This document shows, piece by piece, positions 48,471 through 57,932 of a DNA stretch of 64,000 bases (positions are counted from its first letter, which is position 1; each line of letters begins with the position of its first letter). A program made the position numbers and the translations under genes. The DNA is from Pseudomonas guineae (GTDB lineage Bacteria; Pseudomonadota; Gammaproteobacteria; Pseudomonadales; Pseudomonadaceae): NCBI RefSeq assembly GCF_900113745.1, contig NZ_FOQL01000002.1, positions 515,937 through 579,936 of the forward strand, read 5' to 3'. Under the pieces are notes generated by a model. The model was not told the DNA's origin. It worked only from the letters and a program-made list of their open reading frames with translations, and made no database searches.

Positions 48471-49424
48471 ATGTCGTCACTCCCGCTCCCCATCAGCACC
48501 CGGCAAGGCTTGCGCGTCTTGCTCAACGGTTTCAGCCAGATTTTCCTGCAAACTCACCCCGGGTGCGGCCTGCTGGTGGTGCTGGCCATCGCCGTTGGCG
48601 CACCGCAGTTACTGGCCGGCGCACTGCTCGGTGGCTTCAGCAGCACGTTGACGGCGCAGCGCCGCGGCTTTGCCAGCGCAGATATCGAACTGGGCCTGTA
48701 TGGCTACAACGGCATATTGCTGGGCATGCTGATCAGCCTGCAGTTCACCTGGTCGCTATTACTGCCGCTGTTGATCATCGCCATTGCCGGGCTGTCCAGC
48801 CTGTTGCTGGAACCCTGGATGCGGCGCATGCGTCAGCACCAGTGGCTGCCGGCCTTCACCTTGCCCTTTGTGACCCTAAGCTGGCTGGTGCTATGGCTGG
48901 CCCCGGCCCTGCAATTGCAGCTGCAACAGCCGGCACCGAGCCAGCTACTGCCGCTCGATTGGCTGGCCAGTGTGCTGGCGATGGCACGCGGTTTGGGCCA
49001 GGTGATTTTCCTCGATCAACCCCTGGCCGGCGCCTGCATATTATTTGGCCTGCTGTTGGCTGATCGGCGCGCCGCCTGCTGGGCGCTCTTGGGCTCCGCC
49101 GGCGGCTTGGCCCTGGCGCTGAACCAAGGTCTGGGACAACAAAGCGCGCTTATCGGCCTGTATGGCTACAACGCTGCGCTGGCCGCTATAGCCCTAAACC
49201 AGGTGAACCGACAGGTTTGGCTGCCCGCATTGGGCATCGTGCTGGCGTTGGCGCTGCAACCTGGCTTCAGCGCACTGGGGCTGCCCGCCTTGACCATGCC
49301 CTTTATCCTCACCTGCTGGCTGGTGAGCGCCAGCCAACGACTACTGCGTAAAGCCGCAGACGACTGCACACCACTGCCGCCGCGTAAGAGCAAAAGCTTG
49401 CATCGTCAGGATAAAAGTCCCTAG
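48471..49424 (+). CDS. Urea transporter (UT family)
   Basis: 317 residues with about ten membrane segments in two half-repeats. The repeated signature ELGLYGYNGILLG (near residue 75) and IGLYGYNAALAAIAL (near 230) is diagnostic of the UT channel fold; the paired aromatic-Asn motifs line the pore. Carries urea down its gradient. No urease gene is nearby in the window. Confidence 0.88.
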   Translation: MSSLPLPISTRQGLRVLLNGFSQIFLQTHPGCGLLVVLAIAVGAPQLLAGALLGGFSSTLTAQRRGFASADIELGLYGYNGILLGMLISLQFTWSLLLPLLIIAIAGLSSLLLEPWMRRMRQHQWLPAFTLPFVTLSWLVLWLAPALQLQLQQPAPSQLLPLDWLASVLAMARGLGQVIFLDQPLAGACILFGLLLADRRAACWALLGSAGGLALALNQGLGQQSALIGLYGYNAALAAIALNQVNRQVWLPALGIVLALALQPGFSALGLPALTMPFILTCWLVSASQRLLRKAADDCTPLPPRKSKSLHRQDKSP

Positions 49425-49427
49425 GCA

Positions 49428-49556
49428 GCAGAGTTACTCGTTCGTGTTTTTGCCGGGACAACTAAAAGACGCAGCCAGAACACCCTCGATACGCCACAGG
49501 GCCTGCGACAGCAGTTGTACAACATCACCTGTTACCGACCCACCTATCGGGATTCA
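49428..49556 (+). pseudogene. Decayed fragment of the 5' end of the K+ channel gene
   Basis: About 130 bases align with 54027-54160, the leader and first codons of the intact channel gene. The best part, 49471-49556, matches about three quarters of positions: CCAGAACACC, GATACGCC, CAGCAG and TGTACA recur in register. The start codon is CTC instead of ATG, then DTPQxLRQQLY follows as in the channel, a two-base deletion shifts the frame, and TDPPIG can be matched to TDTPAG. No further homology follows. Confidence 0.75.
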
Positions 49557-49767
49557 GTTTAACTTTGGCCGATGCACAGAGTGCATTGTGCAGAAACGCC
49601 GAATAATTCATTTTTTGTGTTCAGCAATCAACGTCATCGCGAATTTATGTCTATGGTTTATTTACCTACCCGTTTCTGGCCAACGCGCTACCTAAGCGCG
49701 CTAACTGCGACTGATCCATGTGATTGAATGAAGGCAACCTGGCGCGGGATAGTTCTAGGAGACAGGC

Positions 49768-51846
49768 ATGTCAAATGATTCAGAACTAACCGCAGCCTCT
49801 GATAACGAAGAAAAAGATCGTATCAATCCCATTGTCTTTTATGGTTCTGCCATCGGTATCGTGGCATTCGCTTTGTGGACCATGCTCTTCACCGAGTCAG
49901 CGGGAGCGGTCATTAACAGCGTCCTGGCTTGGATTTCTGACACCTTCGGCTGGTTCTACTTCGTAGCGATCCTGTCCTATCTCATCTTCGTCATCTGTAT
50001 TGGCCTGTCGCGCTTCGGCAACCTGAGGCTTGGTCCAGCCCACTCAGTGCCTGACTTCAACGTGGTCACGTGGGCAGCGATGCTGTTCTCGGCGGGGATC
50101 GGCATTGACCTGCTATTTTTTTGCATCGCAGAGCCCGTCACCCAATTTCTAGCACCACCCGTTGGTCAGGGCGGCACCGTTGAAGCAGCTCGCCACGCCA
50201 TGGAGCTGACTTTCCTGCATTGGGGCGTCTCGGGTTGGGGCGTCTATACGCTGGTCGGTATGTCACTGGCGTTCTTCAGTTATAGGCATGGCCTGCCACT
50301 CACCATCCGCTCGGCGCTGTATCCGGTGTTCGGTAAGCACATTAATGGCTTCATCGGCCACACCGTAGATATCGCGGCAGTACTCGGTACCGTTTTCGGC
50401 ATTGCCACCAGCCTAGGCATCGGCATTATCCAGCTCAATTTCGGCTTGACCTATATGTTCGACGTCCCCGAGGGCACGGTTACCCAAGCGGTGCTGGCCG
50501 TGCTAATCGTGATCTTCTCAGCCATTTCCGCAGTTACCGGGGTTGATAAGGGCATTCGTCGACTTTCAGAGTTCAACATGCTCCTAGCCGTCGCCTTGCT
50601 GCTATTCGTGCTGTTTACCGGCAAGACGGTGTTTCTGCTCAACACACTGGTCATGAACATTGGCGACTACATTGCAAACTTCGCCAGCCTGTCACTGAAC
50701 ACTTACTCCTTTGACCAACCGACCGAATGGCTGAATGCCTGGACGGTGTTCTTCTGGGCTTGGTGGATTGCCTGGGGGCCCTTCGTCGGGCTGTTCCTTG
50801 CACGAATTTCCCGCGGTCGCACTATCCGTCAATTCGTTGCCGGCACTCTTATCCTCCCGCTAACGTTCATGATGGTTTGGATGTCGATCATGGGTAACAG
50901 CGCAATCGATCTAGTGATGAACGACAGTGGCGTCGCCGAGTTCGGTACACAAGCCATGAACAATCCGGGCTCGTCTATCTACCTTTTCCTGCAAAGCCTT
51001 CCCTGGGTTGGGCTGACCACGGTGGTGGTGACCATTTTGGCCATCGTGTTCTTCGTAACGTCAGGAGACTCTGGCTCGTTAGTGCTCTCCAACCTGACTT
51101 CAGTATTGCGTGACCCCAACAGCGATGCGCCGGCCTGGATGCGTATCCTTTGGGCCGCAATAATCGGCGTACTGACTCTGGCCTTATTGATGGCCGGCGG
51201 GCTTGGGGCGCTGCAAAGTACCGTGGTAATTATGGGCCTACCCTTTGCCTTTACCTTGTTCCTGATGATGCTCGGCCTTTATAAGGCCTTAAAGGTGGAG
51301 GGCCTCAAGGAGGACAGCTACCGCGGCAGCATGGCTGGCTACCTGTCGGGACGCACCCTACAAGATAAAGCGGGTACGCAAAACTGGAGGCAGCGCCTAT
51401 CGCGTGCGATGAGTTTCCCCAGTCACAAACAAGTGCGTGCATTTTTACGTGAGGTTGGCAAACCAGCTATGGATTCGATTCGCGATGTACTCAGCGAAAA
51501 AGACCTTAAAGTTGACGTTATCGAGGTCTTAGGCGAGGACGAGCACCTCGAACTGAATGTGGATCTGGGCGGCGAACAGGACTTCACCTATCAAATCTGG
51601 CCACGCCGCTGCGCCATGCCAGCGTTCGCCATGCGCGCAGCCAGTTCAGGCCCCCACTACTACCGTCAGGAAGTGCACATTGGCGAGGGTGGTCAAGGCT
51701 ATGACCTGGCGGGATATACCAAGGAGCAGGTGATCGGCGACATTCTCGATCAGTACGAGCGGCACCTTTACTTCCTGCATACCCAACGCGAAATGCCCGG
51801 TCGCGAGGCCAAGATGCCCGATGACCCAAATACTGCCGGTCGCTGA
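49768..51846 (+). CDS. betT: BCCT-family choline/betaine transporter (BetT-like)
   Basis: 692 residues with twelve predicted membrane helices and a long C-terminal cytosolic domain of about 180 residues, as in osmosensing BetT. BCCT core motif FFWAWWIAWGPFVGLFLARISRGRTIRQF near 325-355. Choline uptake is the most likely role because a BetA-like choline dehydrogenase gene follows 17 bases downstream. GGAG lies seven bases before the ATG. Substrate specificity within BCCT cannot be proven from sequence. Confidence 0.9.
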   Translation: MSNDSELTAASDNEEKDRINPIVFYGSAIGIVAFALWTMLFTESAGAVINSVLAWISDTFGWFYFVAILSYLIFVICIGLSRFGNLRLGPAHSVPDFNVVTWAAMLFSAGIGIDLLFFCIAEPVTQFLAPPVGQGGTVEAARHAMELTFLHWGVSGWGVYTLVGMSLAFFSYRHGLPLTIRSALYPVFGKHINGFIGHTVDIAAVLGTVFGIATSLGIGIIQLNFGLTYMFDVPEGTVTQAVLAVLIVIFSAISAVTGVDKGIRRLSEFNMLLAVALLLFVLFTGKTVFLLNTLVMNIGDYIANFASLSLNTYSFDQPTEWLNAWTVFFWAWWIAWGPFVGLFLARISRGRTIRQFVAGTLILPLTFMMVWMSIMGNSAIDLVMNDSGVAEFGTQAMNNPGSSIYLFLQSLPWVGLTTVVVTILAIVFFVTSGDSGSLVLSNLTSVLRDPNSDAPAWMRILWAAIIGVLTLALLMAGGLGALQSTVVIMGLPFAFTLFLMMLGLYKALKVEGLKEDSYRGSMAGYLSGRTLQDKAGTQNWRQRLSRAMSFPSHKQVRAFLREVGKPAMDSIRDVLSEKDLKVDVIEVLGEDEHLELNVDLGGEQDFTYQIWPRRCAMPAFAMRAASSGPHYYRQEVHIGEGGQGYDLAGYTKEQVIGDILDQYERHLYFLHTQREMPGREAKMPDDPNTAGR

Positions 51847-51863
51847 TAGACAGGAGCCATACC

Positions 51864-53549
51864 ATGGCAACGCAACACTTCGATCAGAGCGTTGACTACG
51901 TCATAGTCGGTGCCGGCTCAGCCGGCTCGGTATTGGCTAATCGTCTGAGTGCCAGTGGCACTCACCAAGTATTAGTGCTCGAATTCGGTGGCAAGGACAA
52001 TTCGATCTTTATCCAGATGCCCACAGCGTTCTCCATTCCGCTGAACATGGCACGTTTCGATTGGCAACTGCACACCGCGCCTGAACCCGGCCTCAAAGGC
52101 CGCACACTTCATCAGGCGCGCGGCAAGGTGATCGGTGGGTCTTCGTCAATCAACGGCATGGCCTATGTGCGTGGCTGCGCCGGGGACTACGAGGAATGGG
52201 TCGAGTTAGGTGCTGAGGGATGGGGCTACGCCGATGTTTTACCCTACTTTAAACGCGCCGAGGACTGCCTGTACGGCGAGGATGCCTATCGCTCAACTGG
52301 CGGTCAGGTTGGCGTATGCAACGGCAATAATATGCAGAACCCGCTCTACCGGGCTTTTATCGAGGCAGGCCAACAGGCCGGTTACGGCAAAACTGAGGAT
52401 TACAACGGCTATCGCCAGGAAGGCTTTTGTCGGATGGACATGTCTGTACGTGATGGCGTGCGCAGTTCAACCGCCAACGCCTACCTTAAGCCTGCATTGG
52501 GTCGGGCAAACCTTCACCTGCAAATGCACGCGCTGACCACCCGCGTACTGCTGGATGGCAAGCGCGCAGTCGGCATTGAATATCGCCAAGGGGGTAAAAC
52601 GTACCGAGTTGAAGCCCGCAGTGAAGTGATCCTTAGCGCCAGCGCTTTCAACTCGCCAAAATTATTGATGCTCTCCGGTATTGGCCCTGCCGCTCACCTC
52701 AGGGAGCACGGTATTGAAGTGGTGCACGACCTTCCCGGTGTTGGCGAAAACCTCCACGACCATCTAGAGGTCTGGGTGCAGCAGGCCTGCACCCAAAAGA
52801 TCACACTCAATGGCTGGCTCAACCCCTTTGGCCAACTACTAATTGGCGCACGCTGGTTCTTCTTCAAGTCTGGCCTCGGAGCGAGTAATCAATTCGAGTC
52901 AAACGGCTATATTCGCAGTCGGGCGGGGCTAAAATACCCTGACCTGCAGTACCACTTTCTAGCTGGAGCCATTGCTTACGATGGCTCCAGTGCCACTAAG
53001 GGCCATGGCTTCCAGGTACATCTTGGCGCGAACAAGCCCAAAAGCAGAGGTCGTTTACGCCTGAAATCCAGCGACCCCAGCGCAGCACCGGAGATTTTTT
53101 TCAACTACCTGCAAGAGGAAGAAGACAAGCAGGCCTACCGCGATGGTTTACGCCTAACCCGGGAAATCTTCGCCCAAAAGGCCTTTGATCCTTATCGGGG
53201 GCCAGAAGTGTCGCCTGGAGACAAAGTCCAGAGCGACGCAGAGATCGACAATTGGGTGGCCGAGAGCGCCGAAACCGCTTATCACCCCTGTGGCTCATGT
53301 CGTATGGGCACCGACCCATTGGCCGTAGTCGATCCACAGTGTCGCGTTCACGGTATCGAAAATTTGCGCGTGGTGGACTCATCCGTCATGCCCGCCGTGA
53401 CTAACGGCAATATCAATGCGCCGACCATCATGATCGGCGAGAAGGCCGCCGATCACATACTCGGTGTGCCGCTGCTTAAGCCCTTAGATTCACCGGTATT
53501 TTTCGCCCCAGACTGGGAGAACAGTCAGCGCCAGCGCGCAACGAGTTGA
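51864..53549 (+). CDS. betA: Choline dehydrogenase-like GMC flavoprotein
   Basis: 561 residues. FAD motif VIVGAGSAGSVLANRL at 14-29, GMC signatures GKVIGGSSSINGMAYVRG and the second signature SASAFNSPKLLMLSGIG, and the active-site His in AYHPCGSCRMG. Overall order of motifs follows E. coli BetA. Oxidises choline to betaine aldehyde, at the membrane, likely in one transcript with betT. No betB or betI gene is adjacent, so this is probably an accessory copy and the main bet operon lies elsewhere. Confidence 0.85.
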   Translation: MATQHFDQSVDYVIVGAGSAGSVLANRLSASGTHQVLVLEFGGKDNSIFIQMPTAFSIPLNMARFDWQLHTAPEPGLKGRTLHQARGKVIGGSSSINGMAYVRGCAGDYEEWVELGAEGWGYADVLPYFKRAEDCLYGEDAYRSTGGQVGVCNGNNMQNPLYRAFIEAGQQAGYGKTEDYNGYRQEGFCRMDMSVRDGVRSSTANAYLKPALGRANLHLQMHALTTRVLLDGKRAVGIEYRQGGKTYRVEARSEVILSASAFNSPKLLMLSGIGPAAHLREHGIEVVHDLPGVGENLHDHLEVWVQQACTQKITLNGWLNPFGQLLIGARWFFFKSGLGASNQFESNGYIRSRAGLKYPDLQYHFLAGAIAYDGSSATKGHGFQVHLGANKPKSRGRLRLKSSDPSAAPEIFFNYLQEEEDKQAYRDGLRLTREIFAQKAFDPYRGPEVSPGDKVQSDAEIDNWVAESAETAYHPCGSCRMGTDPLAVVDPQCRVHGIENLRVVDSSVMPAVTNGNINAPTIMIGEKAADHILGVPLLKPLDSPVFFAPDWENSQRQRATS

Positions 53550-54079
53550 AAGGCGCTGCCACTGCGGACCAGGACGGCAGATTATTATCTGCCTGCGCTG
53601 CGCCAATAGCTTGTCTTGGATGCGTCAGGGCTAGACATACATCACCTGCATTCCAACATCTGAAACAACACCTCATCCTGCGGCGCCTTCGATTGTTCGA
53701 AATCCAGCGTTATAGGCAAAGCCAAGCTCACTTAGTCAATTACTAAGCAGTCGGCAAATTATCAGCGTCTGATACCCAATGCCTGCAGCACCGATAAGGT
53801 CGACCAGCGCTGCAGGTTACCCATGACGAAAAAGGGTTTAACCCATTGCAACCAGTTGCCACCCCTTAAGCGAACAGTGCGTGCATACACTAATGGCCAG
53901 CAGTATTAGTCACCTTGACCTAGTTGGTGAACGCACAGCAACATGCACGCTCTAGGTCGCACAACATTGTGTTCAAAGCTCACCTGAGCAGCGTAAAGCC
54001 CTCATCAGGACACATCTCACGGGCCTAGTAACTTGTTCGCTCTATCGACGAACACTGCCCACGGAGCCGCCAGAACACC
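53550..54079. other. Gene-free region upstream of the K+ channel gene
   Basis: 530 bases with no supported reading frame. One hairpin CCTGCAGC-N19-GCTGCAGG (53782-53816) is visible. The last 50 bases are part of the duplication described at 49428-49556. Nothing else recognised. Confidence 0.5.
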
Positions 54080-54919
54080 ATGGATACGCCGCAGACCCTG
54101 CGTCAGCAGCTGTACAGCATTATCTTCTTCACTGACACGCCGGCCGGGCAGCGCTTTGATCGCTACCTGTTGGTGGCCATCCTGGCCAGCCTGGTGGTCG
54201 TCATGGTCGATAGCATCGACAGCATCCACACCCAGTACGGGGAAACGCTGACTGTATTTGAATGGGCCTTCACGGCGTTGTTCGCCATGGAGTACGCGGT
54301 GCGTCTGTACTGCTCGCCGAAACCGCTGCGCTATGTGTTCAGTTTCTTCGGCCTGATTGACCTGGTGGCGATTCTTCCGGCGATCCTCGCATTGTTTTAC
54401 GGCGACGCTCAGTACCTGCTGATCATCCGGGTGATTCGCATGCTGCGGGTATTCCGTGTGCTCAAGCTCAGCCCCTACCTGAAACAGGCTAATTTTCTCC
54501 TGACTGCACTGCGCGGCAGCCGGCAAAAAATCATCGTCTTCTTCGCCAGCATCGCCACCCTAGTCACGGTGTTTGGCACCCTGATGTACGTCGTCGAAGG
54601 CCCGGTTAATGGTTTTACCAGCATCCCCACCGGCATCTATTGGGCCGTGGTCACCTTAACCACCGTAGGCTTCGGCGATATCGTACCGAAGACGCCGCTG
54701 GGTCAGGCCCTTTCGACGTTGGTAATGATCACTGGTTATTCAATTATCGCCGTACCCACCGGTATTTTCACCGCTGAACTGGCCAATGCCATGCGCGGTG
54801 GTGGCGATCAGTTGTCACACAACTGCCCAACCTGCGCCAAGGACTTCCACGAGCACGGCGCGGCCTTCTGCAACCGCTGCGGTAATCCGCTGTACCCACG
54901 GCAGAGTGACACGCCGTAA
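54080..54919 (+). CDS. Voltage-gated potassium channel (Kch/KvAP type) with C-terminal zinc ribbon
   Basis: 279 residues, six membrane helices. S4-like voltage sensor with Arg at every third position (IIRVIRMLRVFRVLKL, about 115-130). Selectivity filter TVGFGD at 195-200. The tail carries two CxxC pairs (NCPTCAKDF, FCNRCGNPL), a zinc ribbon of unknown role. Full length; its 5' end also survives as a fossil upstream of betT. Matches PA1496 from memory. Confidence 0.92.
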   Translation: MDTPQTLRQQLYSIIFFTDTPAGQRFDRYLLVAILASLVVVMVDSIDSIHTQYGETLTVFEWAFTALFAMEYAVRLYCSPKPLRYVFSFFGLIDLVAILPAILALFYGDAQYLLIIRVIRMLRVFRVLKLSPYLKQANFLLTALRGSRQKIIVFFASIATLVTVFGTLMYVVEGPVNGFTSIPTGIYWAVVTLTTVGFGDIVPKTPLGQALSTLVMITGYSIIAVPTGIFTAELANAMRGGGDQLSHNCPTCAKDFHEHGAAFCNRCGNPLYPRQSDTP

Positions 54920-54938
54920 AACCTTAAAGCAGGCACAA

Positions 54939-54967
54939 AAAACCGCAGCTAACTGCGGTTTTTTTCT
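54939..54967. terminator. Bidirectional terminator between kch and argR
   Basis: AAAACCGCAG-CTAA-CTGCGGTTTT with A- and T-runs on both sides, between convergent genes. Confidence 0.93.
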
Positions 54968-54979
54968 TGGCGTTTAAGC

Positions 54980-55960
54980 TCATCCGCGCTCGATTGGCGT
55001 CGACGTTAGCTCAAACGGGCTGTTGCTACGGCGCTGGTTACGATCTTCGCGCGGGGTGGCGCCGAAGAAGTTCCGGTAGGCGCTAGAGAAGTGCGGACCG
55101 GAGGAAAAACCACAGGACAAGCCAATCTGAATAATCGACTTGCTGGTTTGCATCAGCAGCTGGCGCGCCTTATTTAAGCGCAGCTCTAGGTAATACTGAC
55201 TGGGTACACGGTTGAGGTATTGCTTGAAGATACGTTCCAGCTGACGCCGCGAGACACAGACATGCTGGGCGATTTCGTCAGTGGTCAGCGGCTCTTCGAT
55301 ATTGGCTTCCATCAGCAGTACAGCCTGGGTCAGCTTGGGGTGGCTGGAGCCCAAACGGTTCTGCAGCGGAATGCGCTGGCGCTCACCGCCTTCACGAATG
55401 CGCTCCACGACTAACTCTTCCGACACCGCGCCGGCCAGCTCGGCGCCGTGATCGCGGGCCAACAAGGCCAGCAACAGGTCGAGCACCGCCAGGCCGCCAC
55501 AGGCGCTGAGGCGATCACGGTCGCAGTCAAACAGATGACTGGTGGCAATTACCTTGGGAAAGCGCTCACTGAAATCATCCTGCCAGCGCCAGTGCACCGA
55601 AGCGCGGTAACCATCCAGCAACCCCAATTGCGCCAATGGGTATACCCCAGCCGCAATCGCACCGATCACACAACCGCCGCGCACCACCTGTTTAAGCGCG
55701 GCAGAGAGTGCGGCGGGCATTGGTCCGGGTGGCTCATCAGCCAGCAAGAAGAGCCTGTGACAGCCCTCCAGCTTGCCCACCCAAGACTCTCCCGGCAGCC
55801 GCCAGGTGTCTTCAGGCGGCGCTTCGGCCTGCAGAAAAACCAACTCGTAGACCACCTCGGGGTGGACGCGCTGGGCAACGCGCAGCGCTTCCTCGGCCAA
55901 GGCAAGGGTCAAGGGCTTAGTAGAGGGCCAAAGCAGGAAGCCAATTCGGTGGGCATTCAT
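54980..55960 (-). CDS. argR: Arginine-responsive AraC/XylS-family regulator ArgR
   Basis: 326 residues. N-terminal DJ-1/PfpI-like (GlxA) sensor domain and C-terminal AraC HTH pair (TTDEIAQHVCVSRRQLERIFKQYLN; QIGLSCGFSSGPHFSSAYRNFFGATPRE). In P. aeruginosa ArgR activates arginine uptake (aot) and the AST catabolic pathway. Last gene of the aot operon in the known order. No relation to the E. coli ArgR repressor. Confidence 0.93.
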   Translation of the reverse strand: MNAHRIGFLLWPSTKPLTLALAEEALRVAQRVHPEVVYELVFLQAEAPPEDTWRLPGESWVGKLEGCHRLFLLADEPPGPMPAALSAALKQVVRGGCVIGAIAAGVYPLAQLGLLDGYRASVHWRWQDDFSERFPKVIATSHLFDCDRDRLSACGGLAVLDLLLALLARDHGAELAGAVSEELVVERIREGGERQRIPLQNRLGSSHPKLTQAVLLMEANIEEPLTTDEIAQHVCVSRRQLERIFKQYLNRVPSQYYLELRLNKARQLLMQTSKSIIQIGLSCGFSSGPHFSSAYRNFFGATPREDRNQRRSNSPFELTSTPIERG

Positions 55961-56026
55961 GAGGGCAGTTTAGGCTCTGGTGGCGATTATGGGCATAGCT
56001 AGAATGGCTGCAGTTATTGCCGCAGG

Positions 56027-56791
56027 TTATTTGAGGCTGCCGGAAAGGAACTGCTGCAAGCGCTCGGATTGTGGATTGGCCAAGACTTCGCGCGGGCAAC
56101 CGCGCTCCTCTACCACGCCCTTATGTAGGAACACCAACTGGTTGGACACCTCACGGGCAAAGCCCATTTCGTGAGTGACCACCACCATGGTGCGGCCTTC
56201 TTGGGCCAGGTCCTGCATCACCTTGAGCACCTCGCCGACCAGCTCTGGGTCAAGCGCCGAGGTAGGCTCGTCAAACAGCATCACCTCAGGCTCCATGGCC
56301 AGGGCGCGGGCGATGGCCACACGTTGCTGCTCACCGCCGCTCATGTGCGCGGGGTAAGCATCTTTGCGGTGTGCCACACCGACCTTGTTAAGGTAGTGCT
56401 CGGCTTTTTCCAGGGCATCCTTCTTGCTCATGCCGAGCACGTGCACCGGGGCTTCCATGACATTTTCCAGAGCGCTCATGTGCGACCAGAGGTTGAAATG
56501 CTGGAACACCATGGACAGGCGCGAGCGCATGCGCTGCAACTGCTTAGGGTCAGCCGCCTTTAGGCCGCCGTCCTTATTGGCCACCAGCTTGAGCTCTTCA
56601 TTGTTAAGCAGAATCTTGCCGCTGTGCGGTTGCTCCAGCAGGTTGATGCAACGCAGGAAGGTACTCTTACCCGAACCACTGGAGCCGATGATGCTGATCA
56701 CATCACCGGCCTTGGCAGCCAGCGACACGCCCTTTAAAACTTCATGGCTACCGTAGCGCTTGTGCAGATCCTGAACTTCAAGTTTGTACAT
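56027..56791 (-). CDS. aotP: Arginine/ornithine ABC transporter ATPase
   Basis: 254 residues. Walker [10 protein letters not shown], signature [14 protein letters not shown], Walker [13 protein letters not shown] and H-loop VVTHEMGFA. Energises AotJQM. ATG at 56791 was chosen over a GTG at 56800 because it gives the usual N-terminus [14 protein letters not shown]. Confidence 0.95.
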   Translation of the reverse strand: MYKLEVQDLHKRYGSHEVLKGVSLAAKAGDVISIIGSSGSGKSTFLRCINLLEQPHSGKILLNNEELKLVANKDGGLKAADPKQLQRMRSRLSMVFQHFNLWSHMSALENVMEAPVHVLGMSKKDALEKAEHYLNKVGVAHRKDAYPAHMSGGEQQRVAIARALAMEPEVMLFDEPTSALDPELVGEVLKVMQDLAQEGRTMVVVTHEMGFAREVSNQLVFLHKGVVEERGCPREVLANPQSERLQQFLSGSLK

Positions 56792-56809
56792 GGTTTCCAC
56801 TCTCTTGAA

Positions 56810-57922
56810 TCAGTCGCTGAGCAAGCGACCCTGGCGAATAGGGGTGCAACCGGCCACTTTCGCCAGCCACAAACCGGGCTGGGCGAAACGTAACCGCTCG
56901 CGCGCATAGAGCACACCGTCTGTAACGGCACAGACAGTTGTGTGGCGATCGTCCAGCGGATCGATCACTTCAAATAAGGGGTCGCCGACCTTGACCTGAG
57001 CACCGACCGGCTGCAAGAAGCTCACCACTCCAGCGTGCGGCGCATAGGCGTATTGCGCACCGGCAAACGGCGTGGCTTCGCAGCTTCCGGCAGGTATTGA
57101 TGGCCAGTCACCAGCAATCAGCCCCTGCTCGGCCAAGAACGCCAGGATGCTTTCGGCGCTGGCTTCGGCCTCAGGTTTACCGGTATCGGCCATGCCGCCC
57201 AGCTCAACCGTCGCCGCCAGGCAGGTCAACGGCACAGTAGCGTTTGGGAACTGTCGCGCAAGCTGCACCCAGGGCAAGGCGCAGGCTTCATCAAAGGAGT
57301 TGCCGCCAGAGTCCTCAACGGTCAGCGCCGCAGCTGCGTGCAACCGCGCCGCCAGTGAGCGCAGCTGCGGCCATTGTTGTGGCAGCAAGTACAGGTGCAC
57401 GGCAGCATCAAAATCACAGTGCAAGTCGAGCACCACATCGGCATCGCAGGCATGGGTGAGCAGCAGGCGCTGTAGGCCTTGCAGCTCCGAGCCAGCTGGC
57501 GGCAAAGCTTCCAGCGTGGCCTGCATAGCGGCGCGGATCAGCCGCACATTGCTCGGGCCATCACTGCCCAGGCAGCCTTGCAAAGCAGGCGCGATGGCAG
57601 CGGCCAGGTCAGTAAAATCGCGATTAAAGTTCTTCCCGCTGCCCAGCTCGAAACGGCCCTGATGGGCGGCCTGGAACATCTGCCCCAAGCCAATCGGGTT
57701 AGCCACGGGCACCAGTTCGATCACGCCGGTCAAGCGACCCTGGGCTTCTAACTCAAGCAAGCGGCGCTTGAGCTCAACCGCCACGCGCATTCCGGGCATC
57801 TCATCAGCATGCAACGAGGCCTGGATATAAGCCTTGCAAGGACCACTGCCAAAGCGGAAAACGCTCAGGCGACGTTCCGTACCGGGGCAACCCCAAGGCA
57901 ATGGATGATCGATACGCTGCAT
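56810..57922 (-). CDS. Succinylglutamate desuccinylase/aspartoacylase-family metallohydrolase in the aot operon
   Basis: 370 residues of the M14-related AstE/AspA fold. Zn ligands His-x2-Glu in SLHADEMPG (about 37-45) and a later His in DLHCDFDAAVHL. A C-terminal beta barrel (PHAGVVSFLQPVGAQVKVGDPLFEVIDPL) resembles a biotinyl/lipoyl-like lid. It lies between aotM and aotP, as PA0891 does. Substrate unknown; an N-acylated amino acid related to arginine is plausible. Confidence 0.85.
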   Translation of the reverse strand: MQRIDHPLPWGCPGTERRLSVFRFGSGPCKAYIQASLHADEMPGMRVAVELKRRLLELEAQGRLTGVIELVPVANPIGLGQMFQAAHQGRFELGSGKNFNRDFTDLAAAIAPALQGCLGSDGPSNVRLIRAAMQATLEALPPAGSELQGLQRLLLTHACDADVVLDLHCDFDAAVHLYLLPQQWPQLRSLAARLHAAAALTVEDSGGNSFDEACALPWVQLARQFPNATVPLTCLAATVELGGMADTGKPEAEASAESILAFLAEQGLIAGDWPSIPAGSCEATPFAGAQYAYAPHAGVVSFLQPVGAQVKVGDPLFEVIDPLDDRHTTVCAVTDGVLYARERLRFAQPGLWLAKVAGCTPIRQGRLLSD

Positions 57923-57932
57923 ACGCTTGTCC

